Shown piece by piece: positions 52,635 through 64,000 of a stretch of DNA of 64,000 bases (position 1 is the stretch's first letter; the number at the start of each line of letters is the position of its first letter). The DNA is from Rutidosis leptorrhynchoides (Eukaryota; Streptophyta; Magnoliopsida; Asterales; Asteraceae), in NCBI RefSeq assembly GCF_046630445.1, contig NC_092335.1, positions 315,876,501-315,940,500 on the forward strand, written 5' to 3'. The position numbers and the translations under genes are program-made. The notes beneath the pieces were generated by a model. The model was given only the letters and a program-made list of their open reading frames with translations, made no database searches and was not told the origin of the DNA.

Positions 52635-54476
52635 CTACTCAATTATACTAATTCTACTCCTCCACATGCTCCTATCAGAAGTCATGTTCTCCGTCAGTAG
52701 AAGCTCCTTCATGTCAAGCTTCAATCTATCCTCCATCCTACGTCTACGTCTACCCCTTCTCCTTACGCCGCCAAAGGCGAGGGTCTCGACTCTTCTAACC
52801 GGGGCTAAAGGTGGGCGCCTCTTAATATGCCCAAACCATCTAAGTCGTCCTTCCCTTAGTTTGTTGATGATGTTCTCAACTTCCAATTTCTCCCTAAAGA
52901 CTCCATTTGGTATCATATCTAGCATTGTCTTACCACACGTCCACCTAAGCATCCTCATTTCTGCCACCTCCATCCTCCTCTCTTGGGCCTTCGTCATTGG
53001 CCAACACTCCGATCCGTACAACATGGCTGGTCTGATTGCCACCTTGAAGAATTTCCCTTTAAGGGGGACCTTCTTGTCGCACAACACCCCTTTCGCAGCC
53101 CTCCACTTCAACCATCCTACTCGTATGCGATGTGTCGCGTCCTCATCTATCCTACCCGAATTGTTAAGCATTGAGCCTAAATATCTAAAGGACTCTTGCG
53201 GGGGTAAAATCTGATCCCCAATTCGGGTATCCACTATATCGTCGTGTTCCTCTTCGCTCGTCTTGAAATCGCATCTAAGGTACCCCGATTTAAGTCTGCT
53301 AATCCGTAGGCCATTTGATTCTAAGGCGATCCTCCATTGCTCAAGCCTTTTGTTAAGCTCATCCTGGGATTCCGAAACTAATACAATATCGTCGGCGAAA
53401 ATCAAGCACCATGGGATGTTGTCTTGTATTCTATGAGCCAACTCGTCTAAGATCAAAGCGAAAAGATAAGGGCTAAGGGCAGATCCCTGATGTAAACCTA
53501 CCTCTACGGGGAAGAACTCTGTGTTTCCTATCGTCGTTCGTACACGAGTCTTCGCCCCATCGTACATATCTTTAATAGATCGTATATATCTACTTGGGAC
53601 ACCCCTAACATTAAGAGTCTTCCAAATCAACTCACGCGGGACACAGTCATAAGCTTTTTCCAAGTCTAAGAACGCCATGTGTAGGTTCTTTTGTTTTTCC
53701 CTATACTTCTCCATAAGGCTTCTAACTATGTGAATAACTTCCATCGACGAGCGTCCTGGCATGAAACCGAATTGGTTCTCTGAAACCTTTGTCTCGCGTC
53801 GGAGCCTGGTCTCAATCACTCTCTCCCAAAGCTTCATAGTATGACTAAGTAACTTTATGCCTCTATAGTTACTACATATTTGCGCATCTCCCTTGTTCTT
53901 GTAAATGGGAATAACCTCACTGAGTCTCCATTCCATAGGCATATTTGCGCTTCTAAACGTCGTGTTGAAAAGGTTTGTCAACCATCTAACCCCATCGCCT
54001 CCTAGGCACTTCCACGCCTCAATCGGAATTTGGTCCGGTCCAACTGCTTTGTTTCTCCCCATCTTTCGTAAGGCCAATCTAACTTCCTCCTGGTTGATCC
54101 TCGTGCAGAAACAGTTGTTTTGAAACTCTCGAGCCTCATGGGGTTCACCGTTCCACTCTGGTCTTCCCCTACCGAAAAGGGATGCAAAATATTCTTCCCA
54201 TCTTTTTCTAATAAGGTCTTCTCTCACTATACTTTGACCCGCTACATCCTTGATATATTTGATGTTACGTAAGTCCCTGCTTCTTCGCTCCCTAGCTTTG
54301 GATATCCTATATATGTCATTAGCTCCCTCATTAGAGTCTAGTTTCCTATATAAATCTTCATATGCTTTGTCTTTTGCAATTGCTACGGCCTTCTTTGCTT
54401 CTGTTTTAGCTTCTTTATATCTTTCTTCTACCCTAGTTCTCTCTTCAGGTGTCCCTTCTCCAAAAGTAATGAGCTC
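52635..54476 (-). mobile_element. RTE-clade LINE, reverse-transcriptase part
   Basis: The frame is open on the minus strand from the insertion point of element E (54476) to its stop at 52635, about 613 codons. It has the RT blocks of plant RTE LINEs: [78 protein letters not shown] and the catalytic [10 protein letters not shown]-terminal domain follows ([20 protein letters not shown]). Its 5' part continues after element E at 63655. The catalytic Asp pair is present, but upstream parts are frameshifted, so the copy is not expected to be active. No normal RTE tail was found at its 3' side, only the A/T homopolymer. Confidence 0.88.
54472..54476. repeat. Target-site duplication of element E, left copy
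   Basis: AGCTC here and at 63655-63659 directly flank the two LTRs of E. The LINE reads through when these are taken as one copy of the target. Confidence 0.9.
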
Positions 54477-56656
54477 TGTAACATCCCGTTTTTCCCGTAC
54501 GTGACTAAAGGTACATATTTAACCATTTGTACGTTATGATTCGGAAGCTTATGCGTAATTGTATAGATAAACGTATATATATAATTTATTGTGTGCTAGT
54601 TAACATGTGCGTATATAAGTGTACAAATGAGCTTGTGTAGTGTTAGGTCTCGTGAGACTCAGATGTGAGGCTTAGACGTGTATTGGGAACGAGAATGAAG
54701 GAATTAGTTGTGGAAACCTTGGAAATTTGACTAACTAGTCGAAGTGGCCAGACCCAGGCGTATGTCGCGCCGCGACAAACGGGTCCGCGCCGCGACCCAT
54801 CAAGCGTTTCCAGATCAGAACAGGACATAAGCATGGTGAATTTTACTTTGATTCGTCGCGCCGCGACGTTTAGGGCCGCGCCGCGGCAGGCCTGCTGGTC
54901 AGGTTCCGGTTTTAGGTTAAATTAAGAGATTTTGAGGGGCAAAATGGTAAATAGACGTATAGATCAGATGGGTGCATTAAATCTGGTCCACTAGTTCATT
55001 TATTTCATTTTCCTTTTTCATTTTCTTTCAATTTCTCTCCCAAAACTCTAACACCCATTTGGATTCAAAGTGAGATTGAGAGAGGAAGGATTTAGGGTTA
55101 ATCCTTGGAGCAAGTATTAAAGTTGTTCCTTGTGACTCTAGCTACGTGGTGATAGTCTCGGTAAGTTCTAACTCTAAGTTTCGAGTTTTAATTGATTATG
55201 GCTAGGGTTTTGGTTAATAGAAGCTTGTATGACTCATTTGGGAGTAAAATGGGTGAATTTGGGTTAGGTTGTTGTAATGAAACCCTAATGGCCATAATCT
55301 AAGGTTTTGGTCTTGTAATTGTGAGTTTGAAAGTGTTAATGGTATTGTAAGCATTAAACACTTGTTAGAATTGAAAGAGATGTCATTTGGGTCAAGAATG
55401 TACTAGTTGACCTAGTTTGGGTAAAATGGGTGTAAATTACCCTAGGTGGATGTCAATTGAGGCTAGTAGACTTTAATGCACTAATGTTGGTAATTAAAGT
55501 CGAGTCTTGGCCATTAAGAGGGCGGTTGTGGTGTGGTTGGGTCATTTAATGCAAAATTGAGTCATTAAATGCCCAAGTAAATGTAATGTGGTTAATTCCA
55601 CTAGTTTATGTATTGAATTGGTACTTAATGTATTAGGTACTTGGCTTTGAAGTTTGGAAGCGATTATTCATCATCCTTGCGTCAAGGTGAGTGGAATAAT
55701 TATGCGTGAACGTATATAATGTATTTATTTGTGTGGTATGAATGTGGAAGTGTCGCGGTGTTCAAGACACCACATTCTAGGTAACGAGTAGTATTGTCGC
55801 GGTGCTTAAGACACTACTCCTTGTGTAATTGACTTGTGGGATTGTCGCGGTGTTTAAGACACCACAATGTCGTGAGAGTGGAAGTGTCGCGGTGTTCAAG
55901 ACACCACTCATTGTATTGAATGAAGTGTGGATTCGTCGCGGTGTTTAAGACGCCACATTGTTGTAAGGGTGAGTTAGTCGCGGTGTTCAAGACATCACCC
56001 GGGGGACTAGTGATTACGCGGTGTATAAGTAACACTAGTGGATGTTATGAACTCCAACGGACTTACATGTACCGTTCTCTTGTATACTTGGTTAACCATG
56101 GTTGTGCGAATTGTACTTAGCATATTATATTGTGAACTATATGCTATTATTGTTGCTAGCGTAATGTGGAACGTGGATAGTAGTTTATGCATGATGGATT
56201 GCATGTTTGTTGAATTGCTAGCTCGTATGTGGTATTGTGTAAGTGTATGCAAGTAAGTAGGTTATATATGATCATGTATAATTATTGCATTCACTAAGCG
56301 TTAGCTTACCCCTCTCGTTGTTTATCTTTTTAGTTGCAGGCGAGGATAAAGGGAAGGGGATTGTCGGACACTAGATGTCCTTGATGATGTGCTTGTAGGA
56401 GCTTCTGGAAGTTGACCACCTTTTGGGTAGTTTAGTCCCAAACCATGCTCGTTGGGTCGTTTGGTTTATAAACTATCATTGTATTCGGTCAAACTTATAT
56501 TTACTTAACTAATGGCCTTTGTGCCCTTTTGTAAACATTGGTAATGGTTGTATGGTTTAATGGAACTTGTGATTTGGTCTACATATTTAATTGGCGCGTA
56601 AATGTGTATTATAAAAAAAAAAAATTATCGTACGGAGTACGGGTTGGGTTGTTTCA
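54477..56656 (+). mobile_element. 5' LTR of element E (2180 bp)
   Basis: It starts TGTAACATCCCG and ends GGTTGTTTCA. It contains four GC-rich near-palindromes built on CGCGCCGCG (54764-54887), a set of six or seven hairpin repeats like TCGCGGTGTTCAAGACACC (55753-56000), and a TAAGC/GCTTA hairpin (56295-56308) close to its 3' end. Confidence 0.92.
55750..56005. repeat. Array of short hairpin repeats in the 5' LTR of E
   Basis: Six or seven copies of TCGCGGTGTTxAAGACxCCAC spaced 40-53 bp apart. Most have a self-complementary GGTGT...ACACC. The spacers are alike but not identical. The same array is in the 3' LTR (about 62747-63003). Confidence 0.85.
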
Positions 56657-56658
56657 AG

Positions 56659-56670
56659 TGGTATCAGAGC
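56659..56670 (+). other. Primer binding site of element E
   Basis: TGGTATCAGAGC, two bases after the LTR end, complementary to initiator Met-tRNA. Confidence 0.9.
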
Positions 56671-57027
56671 ATGGTCTAAGGGATTTAGGCGACTTGAGAT
56701 AGGTGCCTAGACTTAGACTTTTATGTGTATGCGCTTTTAGGCGGGACTTGTACGACTTCGGGTCGAATCGGGAATGGTAGTGCGTAGGTTTATATGAACT
56801 AACCATGCACTCATTGTTTTGTGTTGTAGTTGGAATCATCAAGCGAGATAGACGTTGTACTAGCAAGTTAATGCGACGTGCTCGTGTAGCAATGACTAGC
56901 TACCCTTGCTACGGGTGCAAATCGTGTCAAACGAGCGATGTATGACGATTGTTGAGCGAGATGGGGTGGTATGGTATATATGTGTCATGTCTTTGGTTTC
57001 GTTGTTTAATCTTTCCCGTTTTATAGA

Positions 57028-60000
57028 ATGAAGATGAGAAACGGACACGACACCGATAATGGGGGCACGAGCGAGGACCCCGAGTTCACGGCCAAGGTTG
57101 AGGCCATCTTTCAACGCCAAAGGGCGGATTTTCTTGTTGATATTAAGAAGATGTTTCTAGACACTATTGAAGAACAAGTCGTCGATATGGTTAAGGAACA
57201 AATTAAAATTGTTCTTCAAGAAGAGAATGTGGGGAGGCGAGACTTTTTCTTTAAGAACTTCAAGGATGCTCAACCTCCTACCTTTGATGGTGAACGGGAC
57301 CCACTTAAGAGTGCCCGGTTTATCTCCGATATGGAGGGGGCTTTTCGTACATGTGAGTGCCCTAACGCTAAAAAGACAAGGTATGGTTGTAGCATGCTAA
57401 GAGGTGATGCCAAGCTATGGTGGGATGCAAAGATTCAAGTCTATGGCGAAGAACAATGCATGGACTTTTCTTGGGATGAGTTTAAGGTGGAATTTTTCGA
57501 AGAATACCGAACTTCGGCCGATCTCACTAGGCTTAAGGACGAGCTACGTTCTTTAAGGCAAGGGTCAATGGATTTGAACACTCTCAAATCCGTGTTTTTG
57601 TCTAAGACTCAATTTTGCCCGGAGTATGTCGGGAATGATAAGATGTTAAAGGAAGATTTTTATCGGATCTTGAATGATAGTTATCAAGAGAAGATAAGTG
57701 TGAATGTGGTGAAAAGCTTTGATGAATTGTTTAACATGGCCAAGGGCTTCGAGGCGCTTGTGATGAGGAAGAATAGCCTTACCTTGGGCAAGAAAAAGTT
57801 TGAAGCTACTAGTCAATCTAATTTTTCTAGCAAGAAGTTTAAGAAAGGCTCCGAGAGTGTGGGGAGTGTGAAGAAAGGTGCTTCGGGGGATTTCCCCTAT
57901 TCTTGTCATAATTGTGGGCGAAGGGGACATATGGCCCGTGATTGCACCAAACCATCTTCTACTACAAAATTCACTTGTTACAATTGTGGGAAGGAAGGAC
58001 ACAAGAAGACCGAGTGTCCCGAGTTGGTTAATGATCATGTCAAGCGGTTAGAGAAGGCGGCGGGTACGGGCCGGGGTCGAAATTATTTGATGACTAATGA
58101 TGAAGCTAAACAATCGAACGAAGTTGTCTCAGGTACTTTCTTGATTAACTCTAAACCGGCTAAGATATTATTTGATAGCGGTGCTAATTTGTCTTTTGTG
58201 TCGCCTCGATTTGTATCTAAGTTAAATAAACCGCTAGTTAAGTTGAGTCGTCCGGTTGAAGTCGAAATAGCGGATGGCAAGACGGCGCTAGTGGTTGATG
58301 CTTGTAAGAATTGTGATGTTGTGTTTGGTACCGAAACGTTTAAAATTGACCTCATTCCGATGACTTTGGGTGAGTTCGATATTGTTGTTGGTATGGATTG
58401 GCTCGATCGTTATAGAGCCGATATTGCATGCCATGATAAGTTCATTCGTGTTAGGACCCCAAGTGGGGGAGAGTTGATTATTCATGGCGATAGACGGAGA
58501 AGACTCGTACCATTGTGCACTTATGCAAGGGCACGACGTTTTCGCAAGAGCGGTGCCTTGTTTTATCTTGCTCACGTAGTTGATACTCGTGATGAGCCAC
58601 CACCTATTCGTAAGATTCCGGTGGTTAACGAATTTGAAGATGTCTTTCCGGATGAATTACCGGGTGTTCCGGAGGAAAGACAAGTCGAATTTCGCATCGA
58701 GTTGGTTCCGGGAGCTACTCCCATTGCTAAAACCCCTTATCGTTTAGCGCCGACGGAGATGCAAGAATTGCTTAATCAAACCCAAGAGTTGCTTGAGAAG
58801 GGTTTCATTCGACCAAGCTCCTCGCCGTGGGGTGCTCCGGTTTTGTTTGTGAAAAAGAAAGATGGAAGCATGCGAATGTGCATCGACTATAGGGAGTTGA
58901 ATAAAGTGACGATCAAGAATCGTTATCCATTACCTCGGATCGACGATTTATTTGATCAACTCCAAGGTGCCACGTATTTTTCTAAGATCGATTTACGGTC
59001 CGGCTATCATCAAGTGCGGGTCCGTGAGGAAGACATCGAGAAAACGGCCTTTCGGACGCGTTACGGGCATTATGAGTTTGTGGTTATGCCTTTTGGTCTC
59101 ACGAATGCACCGGCGGCATTCATGGATTTAATGAACCGAGTGTGCCAACCTATGTTGGACAAGTCGGTAATCGTGTTCATTGATGACATACTCGTTTATT
59201 CCAAGAGTATGAAGGAACATGAACACCATTTACGTGAAGTGTTGAAGACGTTGCGAAGGGAGAAATTGTATGCTAAGTTCTCCAAATGTGAATTTTGGCT
59301 AAGGGAAGTTCAATTCCTTGGTCATATTGTGAATCAAGAAGGTATTATGGTAGACCCGGGGAAGATCGAAACGGTGAAAAGTTGGAGTCGACCGACTACG
59401 CCTACGGAAATCCGAAGTTTTCTCGGATTGGCCGGTTATTATCGTCGGTTTATTCAAGACTTTTCTAAGATTGCTTCTCCTTTGACGAAGTTGACGAGGA
59501 AGAATGTTAAATTTAATTGGGAAAATGAACAAGAAGTCGCCTTTCAATTGTTGAAAGAGAAGTTATGTCAAGCTCCGGTGTTGGTGTTACCGGAAGGGAT
59601 TGAAGACATGGTGGTTTATTGTGATGCTTCGTTGAATGGACTCGGGTGTGTTCTGATGCAAAGAGGTAAAGTCATCGCTTATGCCTCTCGACAATTAAAA
59701 GAACACGAGACGAGGTACCCGACTCATGATTTAGAGATGGCGGCGGTTGTGCATGCGTTGAAAATTTGGCGCCATTACTTGTATGGTGTCAAGTGTACGA
59801 TATATTCGGATCACAAGAATTTGAAACATCTCTTTACTCAACGAGATTTGAATTATCGTCAACGTAGGTGGATGGATGTAGTGAAAGATTATGATTGCGT
59901 GATACTTTATCATCCGGGTAAGGCGAACGTTGTTGCGGACGCCTTGAGTCGAAAGAGTACACATCCGGCGATAAAGGTGGGATCGTTACGTTTGATTATC

Positions 60001-61482
60001 ACTAATGACTTTCTTGAAAAGATGGGTGAAGATCAAATAGAGGCTTATGTTCACAATAAGCACACGGAACGAATCGTTGGCCAATCGGAGTTCATTACAA
60101 TGGGCCCGCGTGGCTTGTTGTCCTTTCAAGGAAGGGTGTGGATACCCAAGATGGGGGATTGCCGGCGAATGCTACTTGATGAAGCACATAAGTCCAAGTA
60201 TTCCATTCATCCGGGTGCAACGAAAATGTACTATGATTTGAAGAAAGATTATTGGTGGCCCGGCATGAAACGTGATGTGGTTAAGTATGTTGAACAATGC
60301 GTCACGTGCTTGCAAGTCAAAGCCGAACACCAAAAGCCTTACGGTAAGTTACAACCATTGGAAGTCCCGAAATGGAAATGGGAGCACATTACCATGGACT
60401 TTATTACCAAGTTACCGAAGACGGCGCGAACCCAATACGATACGATTTGGGTGATTGTTGATAGATTGACGAAGAGTGCCTTGTTTCTTCCCATTCGGGA
60501 AACGATATCATCGGAGACTTTAGCTAAGTTGTTTATAAAGGAGGTGATATCAAGACATGGGGTTCCGGTATCTATTGTTTCAGATCGAGATACTCGCTTT
60601 ACATCTCGGTTTTGGAACAAGTTTCATGAAGATATGGGTACTCAATTGAAAATGAGCACGGCGTATCATCCTCAAACGGACGGTCAAACCGAGCGTACTA
60701 ACCAAACGCTAGAGGATATGTTAAGGGCGTGTATTATTGATTTTGGTGGAAGTTGGGACGAGCACTTACCCTTGGTGGAATTCTCGTACAATAATAGTTA
60801 TCATACTAGTATCGGGATGCCACCGTATGAAATGCTTTATGGGCGAAGATGTCGAACTCCAATTTGTTGGGGTGAAGTGGGTCAAAAGGAAATCGGGAGT
60901 ATCGATTTGGTTTTGGAGACGAATAGTAAAATTGAAATGATTCGGGCTCGACTTAAAGCGGCGCAAGATAGACAAAAGTCTTATGCCGATAAAGGTAGAA
61001 GAACGATTGAGTTTCAAGAAGGTGATATGGTGATGCTTAAGGTTTCTCCATGGAAGGGTGTGTTTCGGTTTAGAAAGCGAGGAAAGTTAGCTCCTCGGTT
61101 TATTGGTCCTTTCAAGGTATTGGCACGTGTTGGTGAGGTTGCTTATCGATTAGAGTTACCCGAAGAACTTGCGGGAATTCATAATACGTTCCATGTTTCC
61201 CATCTTCGCAAGTGTCTTGTGGATGACTCGACTTGGGTGCCATTGGATGAGATTACTTTGAATAACAAGTTAGAGTATGCGGAAGAACCGGTTGCAATCC
61301 TTGATGAAAAGGTTAAGATGTTGCGGAACAAGGAAGTTAGAACCTTCAAAGTGCAATGGCGACATCGAAAGGGTTCCGAGTTTACATGGGAATCCGAAGA
61401 GTTTGCTTTGGTTTATCTTCCGGCTTGTCATGCGGCTTGGATCGCGAGGACGCGCTCCGATCTAAGTGGGGGAGAGTTGTAA
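57028..61482 (+). CDS. Gag-pol polyprotein of element E (1484 codons)
   Basis: A single frame carries, in order, Gag (residues about 70-260), two CCHC zinc knuckles ([14 protein letters not shown] about 292-305 and [14 protein letters not shown] about 317-330), aspartic protease (DSGA at 383), reverse transcriptase ([11 protein letters not shown] from 652; catalytic FIDD at 717-720), RNase H (VVYCDAS from 862), integrase with an HHCC finger (about 1054-1098) and DDE residues at about Asp1124, Asp1186 and Glu1222, and a chromodomain-like tail (about 1417-1460). Protease-RT-RNase H-integrase is the Ty3/gypsy order. There is no frame change between gag and pol. The frame runs through the polypurine tract, and its stop lies in the first bases of the 3' LTR. 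Confidence 0.95.
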   Translation: MKMRNGHDTDNGGTSEDPEFTAKVEAIFQRQRADFLVDIKKMFLDTIEEQVVDMVKEQIKIVLQEENVGRRDFFFKNFKDAQPPTFDGERDPLKSARFISDMEGAFRTCECPNAKKTRYGCSMLRGDAKLWWDAKIQVYGEEQCMDFSWDEFKVEFFEEYRTSADLTRLKDELRSLRQGSMDLNTLKSVFLSKTQFCPEYVGNDKMLKEDFYRILNDSYQEKISVNVVKSFDELFNMAKGFEALVMRKNSLTLGKKKFEATSQSNFSSKKFKKGSESVGSVKKGASGDFPYSCHNCGRRGHMARDCTKPSSTTKFTCYNCGKEGHKKTECPELVNDHVKRLEKAAGTGRGRNYLMTNDEAKQSNEVVSGTFLINSKPAKILFDSGANLSFVSPRFVSKLNKPLVKLSRPVEVEIADGKTALVVDACKNCDVVFGTETFKIDLIPMTLGEFDIVVGMDWLDRYRADIACHDKFIRVRTPSGGELIIHGDRRRRLVPLCTYARARRFRKSGALFYLAHVVDTRDEPPPIRKIPVVNEFEDVFPDELPGVPEERQVEFRIELVPGATPIAKTPYRLAPTEMQELLNQTQELLEKGFIRPSSSPWGAPVLFVKKKDGSMRMCIDYRELNKVTIKNRYPLPRIDDLFDQLQGATYFSKIDLRSGYHQVRVREEDIEKTAFRTRYGHYEFVVMPFGLTNAPAAFMDLMNRVCQPMLDKSVIVFIDDILVYSKSMKEHEHHLREVLKTLRREKLYAKFSKCEFWLREVQFLGHIVNQEGIMVDPGKIETVKSWSRPTTPTEIRSFLGLAGYYRRFIQDFSKIASPLTKLTRKNVKFNWENEQEVAFQLLKEKLCQAPVLVLPEGIEDMVVYCDASLNGLGCVLMQRGKVIAYASRQLKEHETRYPTHDLEMAAVVHALKIWRHYLYGVKCTIYSDHKNLKHLFTQRDLNYRQRRWMDVVKDYDCVILYHPGKANVVADALSRKSTHPAIKVGSLRLIITNDFLEKMGEDQIEAYVHNKHTERIVGQSEFITMGPRGLLSFQGRVWIPKMGDCRRMLLDEAHKSKYSIHPGATKMYYDLKKDYWWPGMKRDVVKYVEQCVTCLQVKAEHQKPYGKLQPLEVPKWKWEHITMDFITKLPKTARTQYDTIWVIVDRLTKSALFLPIRETISSETLAKLFIKEVISRHGVPVSIVSDRDTRFTSRFWNKFHEDMGTQLKMSTAYHPQTDGQTERTNQTLEDMLRACIIDFGGSWDEHLPLVEFSYNNSYHTSIGMPPYEMLYGRRCRTPICWGEVGQKEIGSIDLVLETNSKIEMIRARLKAAQDRQKSYADKGRRTIEFQEGDMVMLKVSPWKGVFRFRKRGKLAPRFIGPFKVLARVGEVAYRLELPEELAGIHNTFHVSHLRKCLVDDSTWVPLDEITLNNKLEYAEEPVAILDEKVKMLRNKEVRTFKVQWRHRKGSEFTWESEEFALVYLPACHAAWIARTRSDLSGGEL
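61465..61477 (+). other. Polypurine tract of element E
   Basis: AAGTGGGGGAGAG immediately before the 3' LTR start TGTAAC. It is the expected primer for plus-strand DNA and also codes for the last residues of the polyprotein. Confidence 0.85.
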
Positions 61483-63654
61483 CATCCCGTTTTTCCCGTA
61501 CGTGACTAAAGGTACATATTTAACCATTTGTACGTTATGATTCGGAAGCTTATGCGTAATTGTATAGATAAACGTATATATATAATTTATTGTGTGCTAG
61601 TTAACATGTGCGTATATAAGTGTACAAATGAGCTTGTGTAGTGTTAGGTCTCGTGAGACTCAGATGTGAGGCTTAGACGTGTATTGGGAACGAGAATGAA
61701 GGAATTAGTTGTGGAAACCTTGGAAATTTGACTAACTAGTCGAAGTGGCCAGACCCAGGCGTATGTCGCGCCGCGACAAACGGGTCCGCGCCGCGACCCA
61801 TCAAGCGTTTCCAGATCAGAACAGGACAAGCATGGTGAATTTTACTTTGATTCGTCGCGCCGCGACGTTTAGGGCCGCGCCGCGGCAGGCCTGCTGGTCA
61901 GGTTCCGGTTTTAGGTTAAATTAAGAGATTTTGAGGGGCAAAATGGTAAATGGACGTATAGATCAGATGGGTGCATTAAATCTGGTCCACTAGTTCATTT
62001 ATTTCATTTTCCTTTTTCATTTTCTTTCAATTTCTCTCCCAAAACTCTAACACCCATTTGGATTCAAAGTGAGATTGAGAGAGGAAGGATTTAGGGTTAA
62101 TCCTTGGAGCAAGTATTAAAGTTGTTCCTTGTGACTCTAGCTACGTGGTGATAGTCTCGGTAAGTTCTAACTCTAAGTTTCGAGTTTTAATTGATTATGG
62201 CTAGGGTTTTGGTTAATAGAAGCTTGTATGACCCATTTGGGAGTAAAATGGGTGAATTTGGGTTAGGTTGTTGTAATGAAACCCTAATGGCCATAATCTA
62301 GGGTTTTGGTCTTGTAATTGTGAGTTTGAAAGTGTTAATGGTATTGTAAGCATTAAACACTTGTTAGAATTGAAAGAGATGTCATTTGGGTCAAGAATGT
62401 ACTAGTTGACCTAGTTTGGGTAAAATGGGTGTAAATTACCCTAGGTGGATGTCAATTGAGGCTAGTAGACTTTAATGCACTAATGTTGGTAATTAAAGTC
62501 GAGTCTTGGCCATTAAGAGGGCGGTTGTGGTGTGGTTGGGTCATTTAATGCAAAATTGAGTCATTAAATGCCCAAGTAAATGTAATGTGGTTAATTCCAC
62601 TAGTTTATGTATTGAATTGGTACTTAATGTATTAGGTACTTGGCTTTGAAGTTTGGAAGCGATTATTCATCATCCTTGCGTCAAGGTGAGTGGAATAATT
62701 ATGCGTGAACGTATATAATGTATTTATTTGTGTGGTATGAATGTGGAAGTGTCGCGGTGTTCAAGACACCACATTCTAGGTAACGAGTAGTATTGTCGCG
62801 GTGCTTAAGACACTACTCCTTGTGTAATTGACTTGTGGGATTGTCGTGTTGTTTAAGACACCACAATGTCGTGAGAGTGGAAGTGTCGCGGTGTTCAAGA
62901 CACCACTCATTGTATTGAATGAAGTGTGGATTCGTCGCGGTGTTTAAGACGCCACATTGTTGTAAGGGTGAGTTAGTCGCGGTGTTCAAGACATCACCCG
63001 GGGGACTAGTGATTACGCGGTGTATAAGTAACACTAGTGGATGTTATGAACTCCAACGGACTTACATGTACCGTTCTCTTGTATACTTGGTTAACCATGG
63101 TTGTGCGAATTGTACTTAGCATATTATATTGTGAACTATATGCTATTATTGTTGCTAGCGTAATGTGGAACGTGGATAGTAGTTTATGCATGATGGATTG
63201 CATGTTTGTTGAATTGCTAGCTCGTATGTGGTATTGTGTAAGTGTATGCAAGTAAGTAGGTTATATATGATCATGTATAATTATTGCATTCACTAAGCGT
63301 TAGCTTACCCCTCTCGTTGTTTATCTTTTTAGTTGCAGGCGAGGATAAAGGGAAGGGGATTGTCGGACACTAGATGTCCTTGATGATGTGCTTGTAGGAG
63401 CTTCTGGAAGTTGACCACCTTTTGGGTAGTTTAGTCCCAAACCATGCTCGTTGGGTCGTTTGGTTTATAAACTATCATTGTATTCGGTCAAACTTATATT
63501 TACTTAACTAATGGCCTTTGTGCCCTTTTGTAAACATTGGTAATGGTTGTATGGTTTAATGGAACTTGTGATTTGGTCTACATATTTAATTGGCGCGTAA
63601 ATGTGTATTATAAAAAAAAAAATTATCGTACGGAGTACGGGTTGGGTTGTTTCA
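61478..63654 (+). mobile_element. 3' LTR of element E (2177 bp)
   Basis: It matches the 5' LTR at all but a handful of positions, including the GC-rich palindromes, the hairpin array and the TAAGC/GCTTA hairpin (63294-63307). It is followed by the target duplication AGCTC. Confidence 0.92.
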
Positions 63655-64000
63655 AGCTCCCTAAACCTCATCTCATCTGCTTTAACGCAACTTTCGTTTG
63701 GACATCGTCACTAAGCCACCACGACTCTCTTCTACTCTTATGGGCTCTCTATGTCCCTATTGCCACTCCTAAGGTCTCTTTTGCCACATCTCTTATAGTG
63801 GACGCCATGCGATTCCATATCTGGTCTGCGTCAGTAGGGCAACGTTATCCCCTTCTACACTCAATCTATCAACAACAGTCGCTCTAAAAGTCTCCGCATT
63901 CGCTTCATAGAGGTTCTTCCAAAGGATTCTAGGTTGTACAGCCCTAGCCCTCCTGCCAACCCTTCCCCTAGTGACTAGGTCCATAACCAGCAATCTGTGC
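63655..64000 (-). mobile_element. RTE-clade LINE, continuation (between endonuclease and RT)
   Basis: This is the 5' continuation of the LINE at 52635-54476. The minus strand encodes RTE-like sequence (HRLLVMDLVTRGRVGRRARA, then ASTIRDVAKETLGVAIGT and SWWLSDDVQTKVALKQMR), but in more than one frame. A frameshift lies near 63678-63690, just before the point where the RT frame opens, and another lies in the 63793-63830 area, where one frame ends. The rest of the LINE is outside the window. Confidence 0.8.

Larger units (their letters stand above)
54477..63654 (+). mobile_element. Ty3/gypsy chromovirus-like LTR retrotransposon E (looks whole, young)
   Basis: LTRs at 54477-56656 and 61478-63654, primer binding site 56659-56670, one gag-pol frame 57028-61482, polypurine tract about 61465-61477, target duplication AGCTC. 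By eye the LTRs differ at about seven positions in 2.18 kb (about 0.3 percent), which suggests insertion on the order of 0.1 million years ago under common plant rates. The C-terminal chromodomain-like segment and LTR size suggest the Tekay/Del branch of chromoviruses (inference). It is inserted in an RTE LINE. Confidence 0.93.

Noticed and set aside
52579-53214. 211-codon plus-strand frame starting with poly-Lys
   Set aside because: It reads the A-run and then the reverse strand of the LINE reverse transcriptase.

Overview
The window looks like nuclear DNA of a flowering plant, most likely a eudicot of the daisy family (Asteraceae). It is AT-rich and has intron-rich host genes with GT-AG splice sites. 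About two thirds of it is transposon sequence: long-LTR Ty3/gypsy elements nested in one another, an RTE LINE, SINEs, MITEs and a Helitron-like block. The family assignment is an inference from the style of the repeats and from how the host proteins compare with Arabidopsis proteins I remember; no search was run.

Layout. 1-8678 holds minus-strand Ty3/gypsy fossils: element A (5' LTR 5813-8678, gag/protease/RT remnants 3109-5812), an LTR portion of a second element (2304-3108), and a third element B inserted into that (LTR 214-2303, primer binding site 199-210). 9375-9622 is the 3' end of an L1-type LINE. 9705-30185 is one plus-strand LTR element (D, target duplication AAACC). Its right LTR was later split by a related element (C, 14969-28074, target duplication GGTAC) with LTRs of about 4.06-4.08 kb and no pol, so C is a LARD-like non-autonomous element. 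30186-34700 is intergenic: a Mutator-like MITE with 9-bp target duplications, a SINE split by a hAT-like MITE, and a Helitron-like block carrying a palindromic repeat.

Three host genes follow. APH-1 (gamma-secretase subunit; six coding exons, 34880-38045, +, 251 aa) has one GC-AG intron. An EFR3-like ARM-repeat protein (SRL2/EFOP family; 19 coding exons, 41167-47405, +, 978 aa) has an intron in its 5' UTR. The 3' part of a leucine-rich-repeat protein like Arabidopsis At5g22320 (48253-51445, -) points tail-to-tail at the EFR3 gene, and its 5' exons were not found. Both plus-strand gene models were built exon by exon, stay in frame throughout and end at natural stops.

51178-64000 is a second repeat block: a SINE, an inverted-repeat element with a telomere-like palindrome, and a minus-strand RTE LINE (52635-54476 plus 63655-64000) interrupted by a young, whole-looking Ty3/gypsy element E (54477-63654, target duplication AGCTC, one 1484-aa gag-pol frame).

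The most interesting signals are: (1) a small hairpin at a similar place in the LTRs of five different Ty3 elements, whose stem letters change together; (2) a second copy of the polypurine-tract motif in the middle of elements C and D; (3) an antisense membrane-protein-like reading frame shared by C and D; (4) an array of short hairpins in the LTRs of E.
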